Positions 22,657 through 32,191 of a stretch of DNA of 45,796 nucleotides are shown one piece after another (the stretch's first letter is position 1; every line of letters starts with the position of its first letter). Location of the stretch: contig NZ_FOIL01000025.1 in assembly GCF_900101295.1 (NCBI RefSeq), forward strand, positions 1 to 45,796, in the 5' to 3' direction. Under the pieces are notes generated by a model, which did not search any database, was not told the DNA's origin, and saw nothing but the letters and a program-made list of their open reading frames with translations. Source of the stretch: [Clostridium] aminophilum. Its GTDB lineage: Bacteria; Bacillota; Clostridia; Lachnospirales; Lachnospiraceae. The position numbers were made by a program, and so were the translations under genes.

Positions 22657-25600
22657 TTCTCTTCCTCATCGGTCTTCACTGCCGTCAGCCGGTAGAATTC
22701 ATCCACCAGCTCTTTGGTCTTCTCAAACATCTCCGTGCAGTCCGGATACCGCTTGCCTTTTTCCTCATAGATAAACTGGGGCACACCCGCGCCGACCATG
22801 TGAAGCTTTTTCGCGTATTTTGTGACAAATTCCGGGATGCCCGCCGGGTCGAGGTCCGCTTTCGGATACATGGTGATGACGATCTCCTGATTCCGGATCT
22901 CGATCAGGGACATTCCCGCCCGGTGCGCGTGGGCCCGGAGAAGCGAAACCTTCAGAAGGTTGTCCACCGGTGCCGGGATCTCGCCGTACCGGTCAATCAG
23001 CTCATCCTGCATGTCCGAGCAGTCCTCATCGTCCGTAAATGCCGAGATCCGCTTGTAGATATCCAGTTTCTGGAACTCGTTCGGAATGTACTTCGGCGGA
23101 ATAAATGCGCTGATGTCACATTTGATCTCCGTGATAAACTCGTCGTCTTCGACCTTTTCTCCCTTCAGAAGAAGAACCGCTTCATTCAGGAGCTTGCAGT
23201 ACAGATCATAGCCGACCTCCTGCATATGGCCGGACTGTTTCGCGCCGAGGACATTTCCCGCTCCGCGAATCTCCAGATCGCGCATCGCGACACGGATTCC
23301 CGAGCCGAGCTCCGTAAAATCGCGGATGGCGGCAAGTCGTTTTTCCGCCACCTCTTTCAGGATCATGTTTCTCCGGTACATCAGGAAGGCAAAGGAAGTC
23401 CGGTTCGTTCTTCCGACTCTTCCCCGAAGCTGATACAGCTGGGAGAGTCCCATCTTATCGGCATCGTGAATAATGATGGTGTTGGCGTTGGGGATATCCA
23501 GTCCGGTCTCAATGATGGTCGTGCAGACCAAAACGTCAATCTCGCCGTTCACGAAATCCATCATGATGTTTTCCAGCTCATGTTCCTTCATCTGACCATG
23601 CGCATAGACTACCCGTGCTTCCGGCACCAGCGCCTGAATCTTTGTCGTGATCTCATCGATGTCGCCGACCCGGTTGTGGACATAGTAGACCTGACCGTGC
23701 CGCGCCATCTCCCGTCGGATCGCCTCCCGGATGATCTCGTCGCTGTACTCCATGACATAGGTCTGGATCGGCAGACGATCCACCGGAGCCTCCTCCAGAA
23801 CGCTCATGTCCCGGATTCCCGCCAGCGACATGTGGAGAGTGCGGGGGATGGGCGTTGCGGACAATGTCAGAACGTCGACATTTTCCCGAAGTTTCTTGAT
23901 GCTCTCTTTATGCTTTACGCCGAACCGCTGCTCCTCATCGACGACGAGAAGGCCGAGATTCTTAAACTTCACATCTTTTGAGAGAATGCGGTGCGTTCCG
24001 ATCACGATATCCACCGTGCCCTTTTTCAGCCCCTCCACCGTCTTCTTCATCTCGGACGGTGTGCGGAACCGGCTCATCAGCTCGATGTTCACCGGAAAAT
24101 CCTTCATTCTCTGGATAAACGTATTGTAATGCTGCTGGGCAAGGATCGTCGTCGGCACAAGGACCGCCACCTGCCGCTCTTCCTGAACGGCTTTAAAAGC
24201 CGCACGGATCGCAATCTCCGTCTTTCCGAAGCCCACGTCGCCGCAGATCAGGCGGTCCATGATTTTCGTGCTCTCCATATCCCGCTTGGTGTCCTCGATG
24301 GCAGCGAGCTGATCGTCGGTCTCCTCAAACGGGAAGGAATCCTCAAACTCATGCTGCCATACGGTGTCCGGGCCGAAGGCATATCCGGACCCGTTCTGAC
24401 GCTTGGCGTAGAGTGCCACAAGGTCCTTGGCGACCTCCTCGACTTCCTTTTTGACCTTTGTCTTGGTCTTCTTCCACTCCGTGCCGCCAAGTTTGGACAG
24501 CTTCGGCACTTTCTCCGCGTCGCCGCCCGCGTATTTCTGAATCTTGTCGAGCATCGTTGCCGGAACATAGAGAACGTCCGTGTCGCGGTAATCAATCTTG
24601 ATATAGTCCTTTTCCGTGCCGTTTGAGCGGATCTTCTCGATTCCGCGGTAGATTCCGAGCCCATAGGTCTCATGAACGACATAGTCTCCCACCGAGAGCT
24701 CGGTGAAACTCTGGATGGACCGGCCGTTGTATTTCTTCTGCGGCTTTTTCCGCTTGGGCCGGTTCGCCCCGAAGATATCATTTTCCGTGATGACCACAAA
24801 ACGGATCATGGGATATTCAAAGCCGCGGTGGAGATTGCCTGCCACCACCATGATCTCGCCGGGATTTACGCGGTGCTCCGCGCTCTCCGGACTGAACGCC
24901 CGGAATTCATAATCCCGGAGATCTGCGGCCAGACGCTGCGCTCTCGCCGTCGAGCCGGCCACCAGAACCATGCGGTAGTTCCGGCTCTGCCATTTCTTCA
25001 GATCCTCGATGAGGAGAGGAAAATTATTCTGATAGGACTGGACGCTCCGGGTGGTCAGCGAGACCTTTGTCTTCGGCGTCATCCCCGTGACTTTCTGCTC
25101 GATGGACATCATCATCACGGTGCGGGCTCCGCTCATCATCGCCATGGTCTTTTTCGCGCTGAAAAGGAAATCCGCCTGCCCCGGCAGAATTGCCCCCATC
25201 AGGATCCGCTGCTGCATACTGTCGGCGAACTCCCGCTCCACGACTTCCGCCCGCTCCTTCAGATGCTGCGGCTCATCGAGAAAAACTTCGGTATTCTCCG
25301 GGAAATAATCCAGAAACGACACGGTATCCCGGGTAAAGTACCGGATGAAGCTGGCCAGACCGTGAACCGACATTTTCTCCCGAAGACTCTCTACTACCTC
25401 GCCCACACTCTGGGTGAGGCGGAAGGCTTCTTCATTTTTCATCTGATCCCGGAAGGCCTTCACATTCTGATCGCGCTCTTTTTCGATTTTCCCCAGTCCC
25501 TTTTCGAGCATCTCATCGCCGAGGACAATCTCGGTCGCCGGGAAAATGTAGGCTTCGGACACGGTCTCCACCGACCGCTGCGTCTCCGGATCAAAGGTAC

Positions 25601-26216
25601 GGATGGAGTCGATCTCGTCGCCCCAAAGCTCAATCCGGTACGGCACCTCCGCCGTCAGCGGGAAAACATCCAGAATGCCGCCGCGCACGGAAAACTGTCC
25701 GGTTCCGTCCACCTCCGCCGTTCTCTCATATCCGAGGGCCGCGAGCTTCTTTGCCATATCCGTAAGATCCAGTTTCACCGCGCCCTTGATGGTGATCGCG
25801 CGTGATGCCAGCATCTCCAACGGAAGAAGATGCTCCATCAGCGCATCGACGGTCGTCACCACGATGCCGCTCTTTTGGGAAGACAGTGCCTCCAGCACGC
25901 GGATTCTCTGTCTGGTCAGAAGGTTTCCGTGGATATCCGAGTTATAGAACAGAAGATCACGGGCCGGATAGATCATCAAATCCCGGCGGAAACAGCGGAA
26001 ATCTTCCGCGATGGATTTCGCCTTCAGCTCGTCCTCCGCGATAACCAGCGTCCAGCCCTCATCTTTCCGCTCTGTTGCCAGTTCCGCCGCCAGATGAACC
26101 TTCTGTGACTCGACGGTTCCGGAGACCAGAACCGGTCCTTTTCCTTTCCCCAACGCCTCCTGCAGGGCTTCGTATTCCGCCAGCTCATGCAGCGGATTCT
26201 CAAAGATCGCTCCCAT
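22638..26216 (-). CDS. mfd: Transcription-repair coupling factor Mfd
   Basis: A 1192-residue ATP-dependent DNA translocase that removes RNA polymerase stalled at DNA lesions and recruits UvrA. The UvrB-homology region is at the N-terminus, the RNA polymerase-binding domain comes near residues 500-570 (VGDYVVHETYGLGIYRG), then the RecG-like motor with GDVGFGKTEIA (Walker A) and VVDEEQRFGV (DExx box), and a C-terminal TRCF domain. Length is normal. The start at 26216 has AAGGAG upstream and lies one base after the pth stop (TGATATG), so the two genes are translationally coupled. The C-terminus (ENVTE) is encoded by the first unit of a 28-bp tandem repeat. Confidence 0.97.
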   Translation of the reverse strand: MGAIFENPLHELAEYEALQEALGKGKGPVLVSGTVESQKVHLAAELATERKDEGWTLVIAEDELKAKSIAEDFRCFRRDLMIYPARDLLFYNSDIHGNLLTRQRIRVLEALSSQKSGIVVTTVDALMEHLLPLEMLASRAITIKGAVKLDLTDMAKKLAALGYERTAEVDGTGQFSVRGGILDVFPLTAEVPYRIELWGDEIDSIRTFDPETQRSVETVSEAYIFPATEIVLGDEMLEKGLGKIEKERDQNVKAFRDQMKNEEAFRLTQSVGEVVESLREKMSVHGLASFIRYFTRDTVSFLDYFPENTEVFLDEPQHLKERAEVVEREFADSMQQRILMGAILPGQADFLFSAKKTMAMMSGARTVMMMSIEQKVTGMTPKTKVSLTTRSVQSYQNNFPLLIEDLKKWQSRNYRMVLVAGSTARAQRLAADLRDYEFRAFSPESAEHRVNPGEIMVVAGNLHRGFEYPMIRFVVITENDIFGANRPKRKKPQKKYNGRSIQSFTELSVGDYVVHETYGLGIYRGIEKIRSNGTEKDYIKIDYRDTDVLYVPATMLDKIQKYAGGDAEKVPKLSKLGGTEWKKTKTKVKKEVEEVAKDLVALYAKRQNGSGYAFGPDTVWQHEFEDSFPFEETDDQLAAIEDTKRDMESTKIMDRLICGDVGFGKTEIAIRAAFKAVQEERQVAVLVPTTILAQQHYNTFIQRMKDFPVNIELMSRFRTPSEMKKTVEGLKKGTVDIVIGTHRILSKDVKFKNLGLLVVDEEQRFGVKHKESIKKLRENVDVLTLSATPIPRTLHMSLAGIRDMSVLEEAPVDRLPIQTYVMEYSDEIIREAIRREMARHGQVYYVHNRVGDIDEITTKIQALVPEARVVYAHGQMKEHELENIMMDFVNGEIDVLVCTTIIETGLDIPNANTIIIHDADKMGLSQLYQLRGRVGRTNRTSFAFLMYRRNMILKEVAEKRLAAIRDFTELGSGIRVAMRDLEIRGAGNVLGAKQSGHMQEVGYDLYCKLLNEAVLLLKGEKVEDDEFITEIKCDISAFIPPKYIPNEFQKLDIYKRISAFTDDEDCSDMQDELIDRYGEIPAPVDNLLKVSLLRAHAHRAGMSLIEIRNQEIVITMYPKADLDPAGIPEFVTKYAKKLHMVGAGVPQFIYEEKGKRYPDCTEMFEKTKELVDEFYRLTAVKTDEEEKENVTE

Positions 26217-26217
26217 A

Positions 26218-26829
26218 TCACTCCTTCGGAATGTGTTTTCCGTTCTTTTCGCTGTTGTCCTTTCTCGCTGCACCGTTGAAGCCGCTCATCGCTTTCTGGA
26301 CGCCGTCCTGAATCACAGCACAGGCCGCCTCCGCGCCGTCCCGGTATGCTTCTTCCATCACTTTCCGGGTCACCTGATCAAAATGTCCCAGAACGTAATC
26401 GACCAGATCCATCTGGCTGGGTTTCGCGCCGATTCCGATCCGGACTCTCGGAAAATCCTGTGTCCCGAGATGCTGGATCAGACTCTTGATTCCGTTGTGA
26501 CCGCCGGCGCTGCCTTTTCCGCGGACGCGGATCACCCCCGGATCCAGGGAGATATCGTCATAGATGACGATAAAATGATCCGGTTCAACCTTGTAGTAGT
26601 CCATCAGTGGCCGGATGCACTCTCCGCTGTTGTTCATATAAGTCAGGGGTTTGACCAGAATCACCTTTTCTCCCCCGATCATCCCCTTTCCGAAGATTCC
26701 CTTGAACTTGCTCTCATTCAGCGTGATCCCCAGACGGTCCGCCAACTGGTCAAGGGTGTCGAATCCCACATTGTGTCTGGTATGTTCGTAATCTCTTCCC
26801 GGGTTTCCGAGTCCTGCGATAATATACAT
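26218..26829 (-). CDS. pth: Peptidyl-tRNA hydrolase
   Basis: A 203-residue enzyme that frees tRNA from drop-off peptidyl-tRNA. Family signatures are GLGNPGRDYEHTRHNVGF, containing the catalytic His in the TRHN segment, VKPLTYMNNSGE, YDDISLDPG and GSAGGHNGIKS. The start chosen gives a normal family length and has GGAG about 9 bases upstream. The frame stays open for 36 more codons, with a possible GTG start giving an extension VNILRKLFGL. It is coupled to mfd downstream. Confidence 0.95.
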   Translation of the reverse strand: MYIIAGLGNPGRDYEHTRHNVGFDTLDQLADRLGITLNESKFKGIFGKGMIGGEKVILVKPLTYMNNSGECIRPLMDYYKVEPDHFIVIYDDISLDPGVIRVRGKGSAGGHNGIKSLIQHLGTQDFPRVRIGIGAKPSQMDLVDYVLGHFDQVTRKVMEEAYRDGAEAACAVIQDGVQKAMSGFNGAARKDNSEKNGKHIPKE

Positions 26830-27007
26830 ATTTCCATTTCTCCAATCTGTGTCTTCTGAACGTTCCTTTTCATCGGTCAACCCGAACAGCTTTCGCAATA
26901 TATTCACAGCACAATCCTCTTCCTGCACCTTGTCCAAGGCACGACTTTATGCGCCGAATTCCCCTGTACGGGAAATCCGCCGCCTGCCATTCCAATATTT
27001 ACATTTC

Positions 27008-27130
27008 GGGAAACGCTGTCTAACGCGTTTTCTTGGACGGGTTCCCGATGCAAAGCATCCATCTCCTTTGAAAACCCGTGCCATCTGCCGAAGGCTCTGA
27101 GAAATTACTGATCTAATCAGTATTTCCTTA
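27008..27130 (-). repeat. Dispersed repeat family 2, copy 1
   Basis: On the minus strand: a hairpin around ACTGATTAGATCAGT, then AGAGCCTTCGGCAGATGGCA, CGGGTTTTCAAAGG, the small hairpin GATGCTTTGCATC, and an AACGC...GTTTCC tail. It matches 35763-35880 at about 85 percent over the central 58 bases. It fills much of the 26830-27249 gap upstream of pth, where no gene is seen. Confidence 0.6.
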
Positions 27131-27249
27131 GGTATTCTACTGCATGACCGGAAAACTTGCAAATTGATTCCACTTTGCTTTTGTGTTACTCGCGCTCTGC
27201 CAAAGCGTTTGCCGGAAATCCGCAAAGCATGTTTTGGCGCATTTTTCTG

Positions 27250-27278
27250 TTGACATTTTCCGGCGTGCATGGTATATT
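27250..27278 (+). promoter_or_regulatory. Upstream promoter P1 of the FAD oxidoreductase gene
   Basis: TTGACA (27250-27255), 17-base spacer, TATATT (27273-27278). Confidence 0.7.
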
Positions 27279-27313
27279 ATGGAAGTTTGTGTGCCACACA
27301 ATAATTCATCAAA

Positions 27314-27342
27314 TTGACTTATTTTAAGGGTAATACTATACT
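27314..27342 (+). promoter_or_regulatory. Downstream promoter P2 of the FAD oxidoreductase gene
   Basis: TTGACT (27314-27319), 17-base spacer, TATACT (27337-27342). It lies within an inverted repeat with arms AAGGGTAA (27326-27333) and TTACCCTT (27379-27386) around a GGGATTATCCC palindrome (27350-27360), a possible operator. Confidence 0.6.
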
Positions 27343-27405
27343 TTTTTTAGGGATTATCCCGATACTTTCGTATACATTTTACCCTTTCCGAAAGAGGTAC
27401 ATAAT

Positions 27406-28827
27406 ATGAACAATTCCGAAAATGCATCCCGCCGTGCCGACGTCATCATTATCGGTGCCGGTCCTTCCGGTATCTTCTGCGCTTACGAGCTCAAGAAGCA
27501 GCGCCCGGACCTCTCCATCGTCATGATTGAAAAAGGACGTTCCATTGAAAAGAGAATCTGTCCGAAGAGAAAAACCGGTGTCTGCGCACACTGTCAGCCG
27601 TGCTCCATTACCACGGGATTTTCCGGCGCAGGAGCATTTTCCGACGGAAAGCTTTCCCTCTCTCCGGATGTCGGCGGAAATCTGCCGGAAATCCTCGGCT
27701 ATGAGGAAGCTGCCAAGCTCATTCACGAGTCTGACGAGATCTATCTCGAGTTCGGCGCCGATCCGGGCATCTACGGCATTGACAAGCAGGAAGAGATCGA
27801 TGAGATCCGCCGCCGCGCCATCATTGCCGACTTAAAGCTCATCGAATGTCCGATCCGCCACCTCGGAACCGAAGAAGGATACAAAATCTACTCCCGCATG
27901 CAGGATCACCTCGCCGAAATCGGCGTGGAGATGATCTTCCAGACCAGCGTCAAAAACATCATCGTGGAGAACGGACAGGCCATCGGCGTCGTCACCGACA
28001 AAGGTGAGACCTTTTACGGAAAAGAGATCGTCTCCGCCATCGGGCGCGACGGCTCCGACTGGTTCTCCCACATCTGTGAGGAACACCACATCGAGACGAA
28101 GGTCGGCACCGTGGATATCGGCGTCCGCGTCGAAGTCCGCGATGAGGTCATGAAATTCCTGAACGAAAACCTCTACGAGGCAAAGCTCGTATACTACACT
28201 CCGACCTTCGACGACAAGGTCCGCACCTTCTGCACAAACCCGTCCGGCGAGGTCGCGACCGAGTATTACGATGACAATCTGGCAGTGGTCAACGGCCATG
28301 CGTACAAATCCAAGGAATTCAAGACCCGCAACACCAATTTTGCACTTCTGGTCTCCAAGAATTTCACCAAGCCGTTCCACACACCGATTGAATACGGCAA
28401 ATACGTCGCCCAGCTGAGCAACATGCTGTGTGACGGCCGCATTCTGGTCCAGCGCTACGGCGATCTCCGCCGCGGACGCCGCACCACCGAGGAGAGACTT
28501 TACCGAAACAACCTCATGCCGACGCTGAAGGATGCCGTTCCGGGCGATCTCTCCCTTGTCCTTCCGCACCGCATTCTGGTGGACATTGAGGAAATGCTCA
28601 AAGCCCTCGATAAGGTAACGCCGGGAATCGCCAGCGATGAGACACTCCTCTACGGCGTGGAAGTTAAATTTTATTCCAACAAAGTCATGGTTGACCGGGA
28701 TTTTGAGACCAGCATCAAGGCGCTGCGCGCCATCGGCGACGGTGCTTCCGTTACCCGCGGTCTTCAGCAGGCCAGCGCAAACGGTCTGTCTGTCGCAAGA
28801 AGCATTCTGAAGGCCGGAAGGGTCTGA
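27406..28827 (+). CDS. FAD-dependent oxidoreductase (FAD-dependent dehydrogenase family)
   Basis: A 473-residue flavoprotein. The N-terminal dinucleotide-binding motif is VIIIGAGPSGIFCAYEL (residues 13-29), followed by a cysteine-rich segment (RICPKRKTGVCAHCQPC) and a GFSGAGAFSDGKLSL block. The C-terminus has AIGDGASVTRGLQQASANG, the second FAD-contacting region. This matches the conserved NAD(P)/FAD-dependent dehydrogenases common in clostridia, whose substrate is not known to me. The cluster of four cysteines near residues 52-65 is notable and could hold a metal or redox centre, by inference. AAAGAGG precedes the start, and two consensus promoters lie upstream. Confidence 0.85.
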   Translation: MNNSENASRRADVIIIGAGPSGIFCAYELKKQRPDLSIVMIEKGRSIEKRICPKRKTGVCAHCQPCSITTGFSGAGAFSDGKLSLSPDVGGNLPEILGYEEAAKLIHESDEIYLEFGADPGIYGIDKQEEIDEIRRRAIIADLKLIECPIRHLGTEEGYKIYSRMQDHLAEIGVEMIFQTSVKNIIVENGQAIGVVTDKGETFYGKEIVSAIGRDGSDWFSHICEEHHIETKVGTVDIGVRVEVRDEVMKFLNENLYEAKLVYYTPTFDDKVRTFCTNPSGEVATEYYDDNLAVVNGHAYKSKEFKTRNTNFALLVSKNFTKPFHTPIEYGKYVAQLSNMLCDGRILVQRYGDLRRGRRTTEERLYRNNLMPTLKDAVPGDLSLVLPHRILVDIEEMLKALDKVTPGIASDETLLYGVEVKFYSNKVMVDRDFETSIKALRAIGDGASVTRGLQQASANGLSVARSILKAGRV

Positions 28828-28851
28828 GCCATGATCGGATTCGTCCCATAG

Positions 28852-28890
28852 AGAAAAAATCGAGCAGGTGATCCCTGCCCGATTTTTTTT
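28852..28890. terminator. Bidirectional terminator between FAD oxidoreductase and ctpA
   Basis: Arms AAAATCGAGCAGG and CCTGCCCGATTTT with one mismatch and loop around TGAT. There are eight T on the plus strand and six on the minus strand. Confidence 0.85.
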
Positions 28891-28914
28891 GCCTTGTTTA
28901 TCTTTCGCAGCGCG

Positions 28915-30582
28915 TCAATTCGCGGCGGTCGTCTCCTTTGCTCCGGCCTCGGATACCGGTTCCGCTTCCGCTTCCGTCTGCGCGCCGGCCGTCTCCTGTG
29001 CTTCGGACTCGGCTGACGGTTCCGCCTCTGTCTGCGTTCCCGCTGTCTTCGCAGTGGAGTTCTCCGCTGCACGTTCCGTCAAAGCATCTTCGGCTGCCTT
29101 CTGATTGACAACCTCCACCGCTTTCTGAAGCTGATTGTCCTGCGCTTCCGGAATCTGTGTTCCGGCAATCAGCCCCTCCGCCAGCTCGCACTCCACATCC
29201 GGCGTCAGGCCTTTTCCGTGAATATCCTGATCCTTCGGTGTGTAATACCGCTGAGTGGTAAGGTTCACCGCACTGCCGTCCCCCAGCGGGAACGTAGTCT
29301 GGACAATACCCTTTCCGAAGGTCTTGGTTCCGACCAGAACCGCTTTTCCGTAATCCTGCAGAGCACCGCTGAACGCCTCCGCCGCACTGGCGGAATTCCC
29401 ATTGACTAGAACAGCCATGGGAACGGAAACCTCATGACCGTCCTCGCACCGGAATTCTTCGTGAGTATCGCCCAGTCCCTTGAATTTCAGCATCAGTCCG
29501 CCGTCCGGAAGAATATAATCCATACACGGAAGAACCGCCGACAGATTTCCCCCCGGATTATTCCGGAGATCGAAAATCAGCTTGTTCGCCCCCTGTGCGA
29601 GAAGGGTATCTACCGCATTTTTAAACTGTCCCGTTGTCACCTCATCAAATTCGGTGAGGCGGATCAGTCCGATATCGTCCTTCATGGACGCCTTGATGGT
29701 CTCCGTAACGATCTTCTCTCTTGTCATGGCGATCGGGATATATTTCTTCTCCGACGGACGGTAAACCGTGACTGTGAGGGGCGTCCCCTCTTTTCCTCGA
29801 ATGTTCTCAATAATCAGAAGATCCAGGTCCTTTCCGGTGACATATTCCTCATCCACTTTGTAGAAAATATCCCCCGGAAGGATCCCGCCCTTTTCGGCCG
29901 GTCCGCCCGGCGTCAGTGAGATCACTTCCACATTTCCGGTATTCGGATTGGTCGTAACCGTCGCGCCGATGCCGACATATTCTCCGTTCTGCGATTCCTG
30001 CATTTTCCGGAAATCCGCTTTCGAATAATATCGGGAGTACGGATCCCCCAGAGACGCAACATAGCCGTAATACAGATAGTCTTCCTGGAGCTGAGCGTCG
30101 AGATTTTCCTGAAAAAGGAACTTATTGTTCACAAGATAATCAAGAACCGAGAGCTTATCCCTTACATTGTCCAGATTGATGCCTTCTTTGCCGCCCTCCG
30201 CACTCTGTCCGGCCAGACTCAGCTGCGCCTTCATCCGGCGATAGCCGTTATAGACAAATACTCCGACCGCCGCTGTCAGCACACACAGTGTGCCGCAAAC
30301 GCCGATCACAATTCCCCGGATCACCGGGTGCTTTTTCTTCTGCTTTTTTCCGGAAGGTTCCGTCTGTCCTTCCGTTTCTGTATTTTTCCGGCCCGGAATG
30401 TCTGTCTCTTCCTGCCCTGCCGTTTCCGCGTTCTCCCGGCCCGGCATGTCTGTTTCTTCCTGCCCTGCCGTTTCCGCGTTCTCCCGGCCCGGCATTTCCG
30501 CACACTCCTGTACCGGCGCAGTATTCTGCGCCTCCTGTTCCCCGGTTACCGGATCTGTATTTCTGTCTTCCAAATGCTCCAA
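28915..30582 (-). CDS. S41 C-terminal processing peptidase (CtpA/CtpB-like)
   Basis: A 555-residue membrane-anchored serine protease. Order: cytoplasmic tail with 16-residue repeats (about 28-75), a Lys-rich stop and one transmembrane helix (about 87-110), a PDZ domain (about 200-290, VISLTPGGPAEKGGILPGD), and the protease core with the catalytic Ser in GNSASAAEAF and Lys in GTKTFGKGIVQ. The C-terminal tail is rich in Ala, Glu and Thr. The start is TTG, with AGAGGA 7 bases upstream. It lies downstream of the M23 peptidase gene, separated by a hairpin that probably ends most upstream transcripts. The family trims envelope and sporulation proteins; the substrate here is unknown. Confidence 0.93.
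   Translation of the reverse strand: MEHLEDRNTDPVTGEQEAQNTAPVQECAEMPGRENAETAGQEETDMPGRENAETAGQEETDIPGRKNTETEGQTEPSGKKQKKKHPVIRGIVIGVCGTLCVLTAAVGVFVYNGYRRMKAQLSLAGQSAEGGKEGINLDNVRDKLSVLDYLVNNKFLFQENLDAQLQEDYLYYGYVASLGDPYSRYYSKADFRKMQESQNGEYVGIGATVTTNPNTGNVEVISLTPGGPAEKGGILPGDIFYKVDEEYVTGKDLDLLIIENIRGKEGTPLTVTVYRPSEKKYIPIAMTREKIVTETIKASMKDDIGLIRLTEFDEVTTGQFKNAVDTLLAQGANKLIFDLRNNPGGNLSAVLPCMDYILPDGGLMLKFKGLGDTHEEFRCEDGHEVSVPMAVLVNGNSASAAEAFSGALQDYGKAVLVGTKTFGKGIVQTTFPLGDGSAVNLTTQRYYTPKDQDIHGKGLTPDVECELAEGLIAGTQIPEAQDNQLQKAVEVVNQKAAEDALTERAAENSTAKTAGTQTEAEPSAESEAQETAGAQTEAEAEPVSEAGAKETTAAN
30394..30500 (-). repeat. 48-bp in-frame tandem repeat in ctpA
   Basis: Two nearly identical 48-bp units (30394-30441 and 30442-30489), with partial units on both sides, encode MPGRENAETAGQEETD repeats in the cytoplasmic tail of the protease. 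Confidence 0.85.
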
Positions 30583-30679
30583 TGATGTGTCCTCTTTTCC
30601 AAAACCGGGCTGATTTCCGGCTCATCTGTTCCGTATTATACCGCGCAAGCCGTTCCCTGTCCTGTATTATTTTAAAAAA

Positions 30680-30742
30680 CAAAGTCCGCAAGCAGTTTTC
30701 CGATTCCCTCATTCCTGAGGGCGAAGCGCCTGGCGGACTTTG
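30680..30742 (-). terminator. M23 peptidase terminator, related to repeat family 1
   Basis: Arms CAAAGTCCGC (30680-30689) and GCGGACTTTG (30733-30742) enclose a CCCTCATTCCTGAGGG hairpin, and TTTTTTAAAAT follows on the minus strand. The same outer arms and inner hairpin occur in the full repeats at 36897-37152 and 45176-45437. Confidence 0.7.
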
Positions 30743-30775
30743 TCTGAAAAATGCATCTCTTTTTTTAAAGGAATT

Positions 30776-32179
30776 TTACTGGCTGACGTAATTCAGCGGA
30801 TCCACATACTGTCCGTTCTTGAGCACGCCGAAGTGGAGATGTGCACCCGTGGAATAACCGGTGGAACCAACCTTCGCAATGGTTTCTCCCTTGGAAACGG
30901 TATCTCCTGCCGAAACATCCAGCGACTGGCAGTGCATATAAACCGTCGACACTCCGTTTCCGTGGCTGATCACCACGTAATTTCCCGCCGAGCTGCTGTA
31001 GGTTGCGGTCACAACCGTTCCGCCGTCGGCTGCCTTAATCGGCGTACCGCTGGAGACTGCGATGTCCACTCCCTTGTGGTTTGTGGATGCTCCCGCCGTC
31101 GGTGACTCTCGCTGTCCGAAGGTGGACGTGATCCTTCCGGAGGTTGAAAGCGGCCAGGAGAGGCTTCCGCTTCCCTTGGTCATCGTTCCTTTGGAAGAAG
31201 TATTGCCGTTTTTCGTCTCCACCTTGGTCTCGGTCTTTTTGCCGTCCGCCTCGGTGGGGGCGTCAACCGTTTTTGCGCTGTTCTTTGCCTGCTGCTCCTG
31301 CTTTTTCCGTGCAGCTTCCTCTGCCTCCGCCTGACGTCTTGCCGCCTCCTGCGCAGCCTTCTCCGCTGCGATGGCGGCCTGACGGATCTCCTCCTGAATC
31401 TTGTCGATCTCCGCCTGCTGTGCGGCGATATCGGACGCCATGCCGCTGGAAGCATCTCTCTGCTGACCGATCTGCGCAGCCAGATTCGTCAGTTCATTCT
31501 TCTTGGTCTCCATCAGCGTCTTGATCGAGGTCTGCTTTGCCGCAGTCTCATTGCGCATATCCACGATCTCTGTCAGATCCCGTTCGAGTTTTTCCTTATC
31601 CTCGGCAATCTGCCTGGTTGTCGCCTCGTACTCCTCCATCTGATCCCGGTCATATTTTGAGATCTGTTCAATATACTCGGCCTTGTTCAGCAGATCCGAG
31701 AGTGAATCGGAGGAGAGAAGAATCTCCAGAAAGCTGGAATCCCCTTTCTCATACATATAACGGATTCGAAGCTTCATCGCCGCGTACTGCTCTTTCTCCG
31801 CTGCCTCCGCGGCCGCCAGCTCCACGCTGGTCTCATCGATCTCCGACTGTTTTTCCTGCACTTCGCGGTCCAGCTTGTCCATCTCGTCTGCGATTTGCGA
31901 TGTCTGGGCATCCAGTTCTTTCACATACTGCTCGGTATTGCCCCGAAGACCTTCCAGCTGTTTGATCTTCTGATCCGTCTTCTTTTTCTCCGCCTCCATG
32001 GCGCGCTTTCTTGCTTCCGCATCCGCCAGCGCATTCTCTTTCGCCGCATTGACCCGGAGCGTTCCGCTCACATGGCTGAAGGTCATCGCCCAGGAAGCCG
32101 CCGTAACCGCGAAAATTACCCCCGCACGCCGCTTCCATTTGCCGCTGCCGCCGTTCGGCACATGATTCCACAAGAACAT
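30776..32179 (-). CDS. M23 (LytM) peptidase with coiled coil, EnvC/PcsB-like
   Basis: A 467-residue exported protein. It has an N-terminal signal/anchor helix (about 18-36), a long coiled coil (about 45-310, rich in Glu, Lys, Gln and Ala), a Ser/Thr/Lys linker, and a C-terminal LytM domain with zinc-binding H-x(3)-D in NHKGVDIA and HLHFG near the end. All catalytic motifs are present, so it may be an active endopeptidase. It follows ftsX by 12 bases; in related bacteria FtsEX controls such coiled-coil wall hydrolases or activators across the membrane. It thus probably works at the division septum. Confidence 0.92.
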   Translation of the reverse strand: MFLWNHVPNGGSGKWKRRAGVIFAVTAASWAMTFSHVSGTLRVNAAKENALADAEARKRAMEAEKKKTDQKIKQLEGLRGNTEQYVKELDAQTSQIADEMDKLDREVQEKQSEIDETSVELAAAEAAEKEQYAAMKLRIRYMYEKGDSSFLEILLSSDSLSDLLNKAEYIEQISKYDRDQMEEYEATTRQIAEDKEKLERDLTEIVDMRNETAAKQTSIKTLMETKKNELTNLAAQIGQQRDASSGMASDIAAQQAEIDKIQEEIRQAAIAAEKAAQEAARRQAEAEEAARKKQEQQAKNSAKTVDAPTEADGKKTETKVETKNGNTSSKGTMTKGSGSLSWPLSTSGRITSTFGQRESPTAGASTNHKGVDIAVSSGTPIKAADGGTVVTATYSSSAGNYVVISHGNGVSTVYMHCQSLDVSAGDTVSKGETIAKVGSTGYSTGAHLHFGVLKNGQYVDPLNYVSQ

Positions 32180-32191
32180 CCTGTACCTCCC

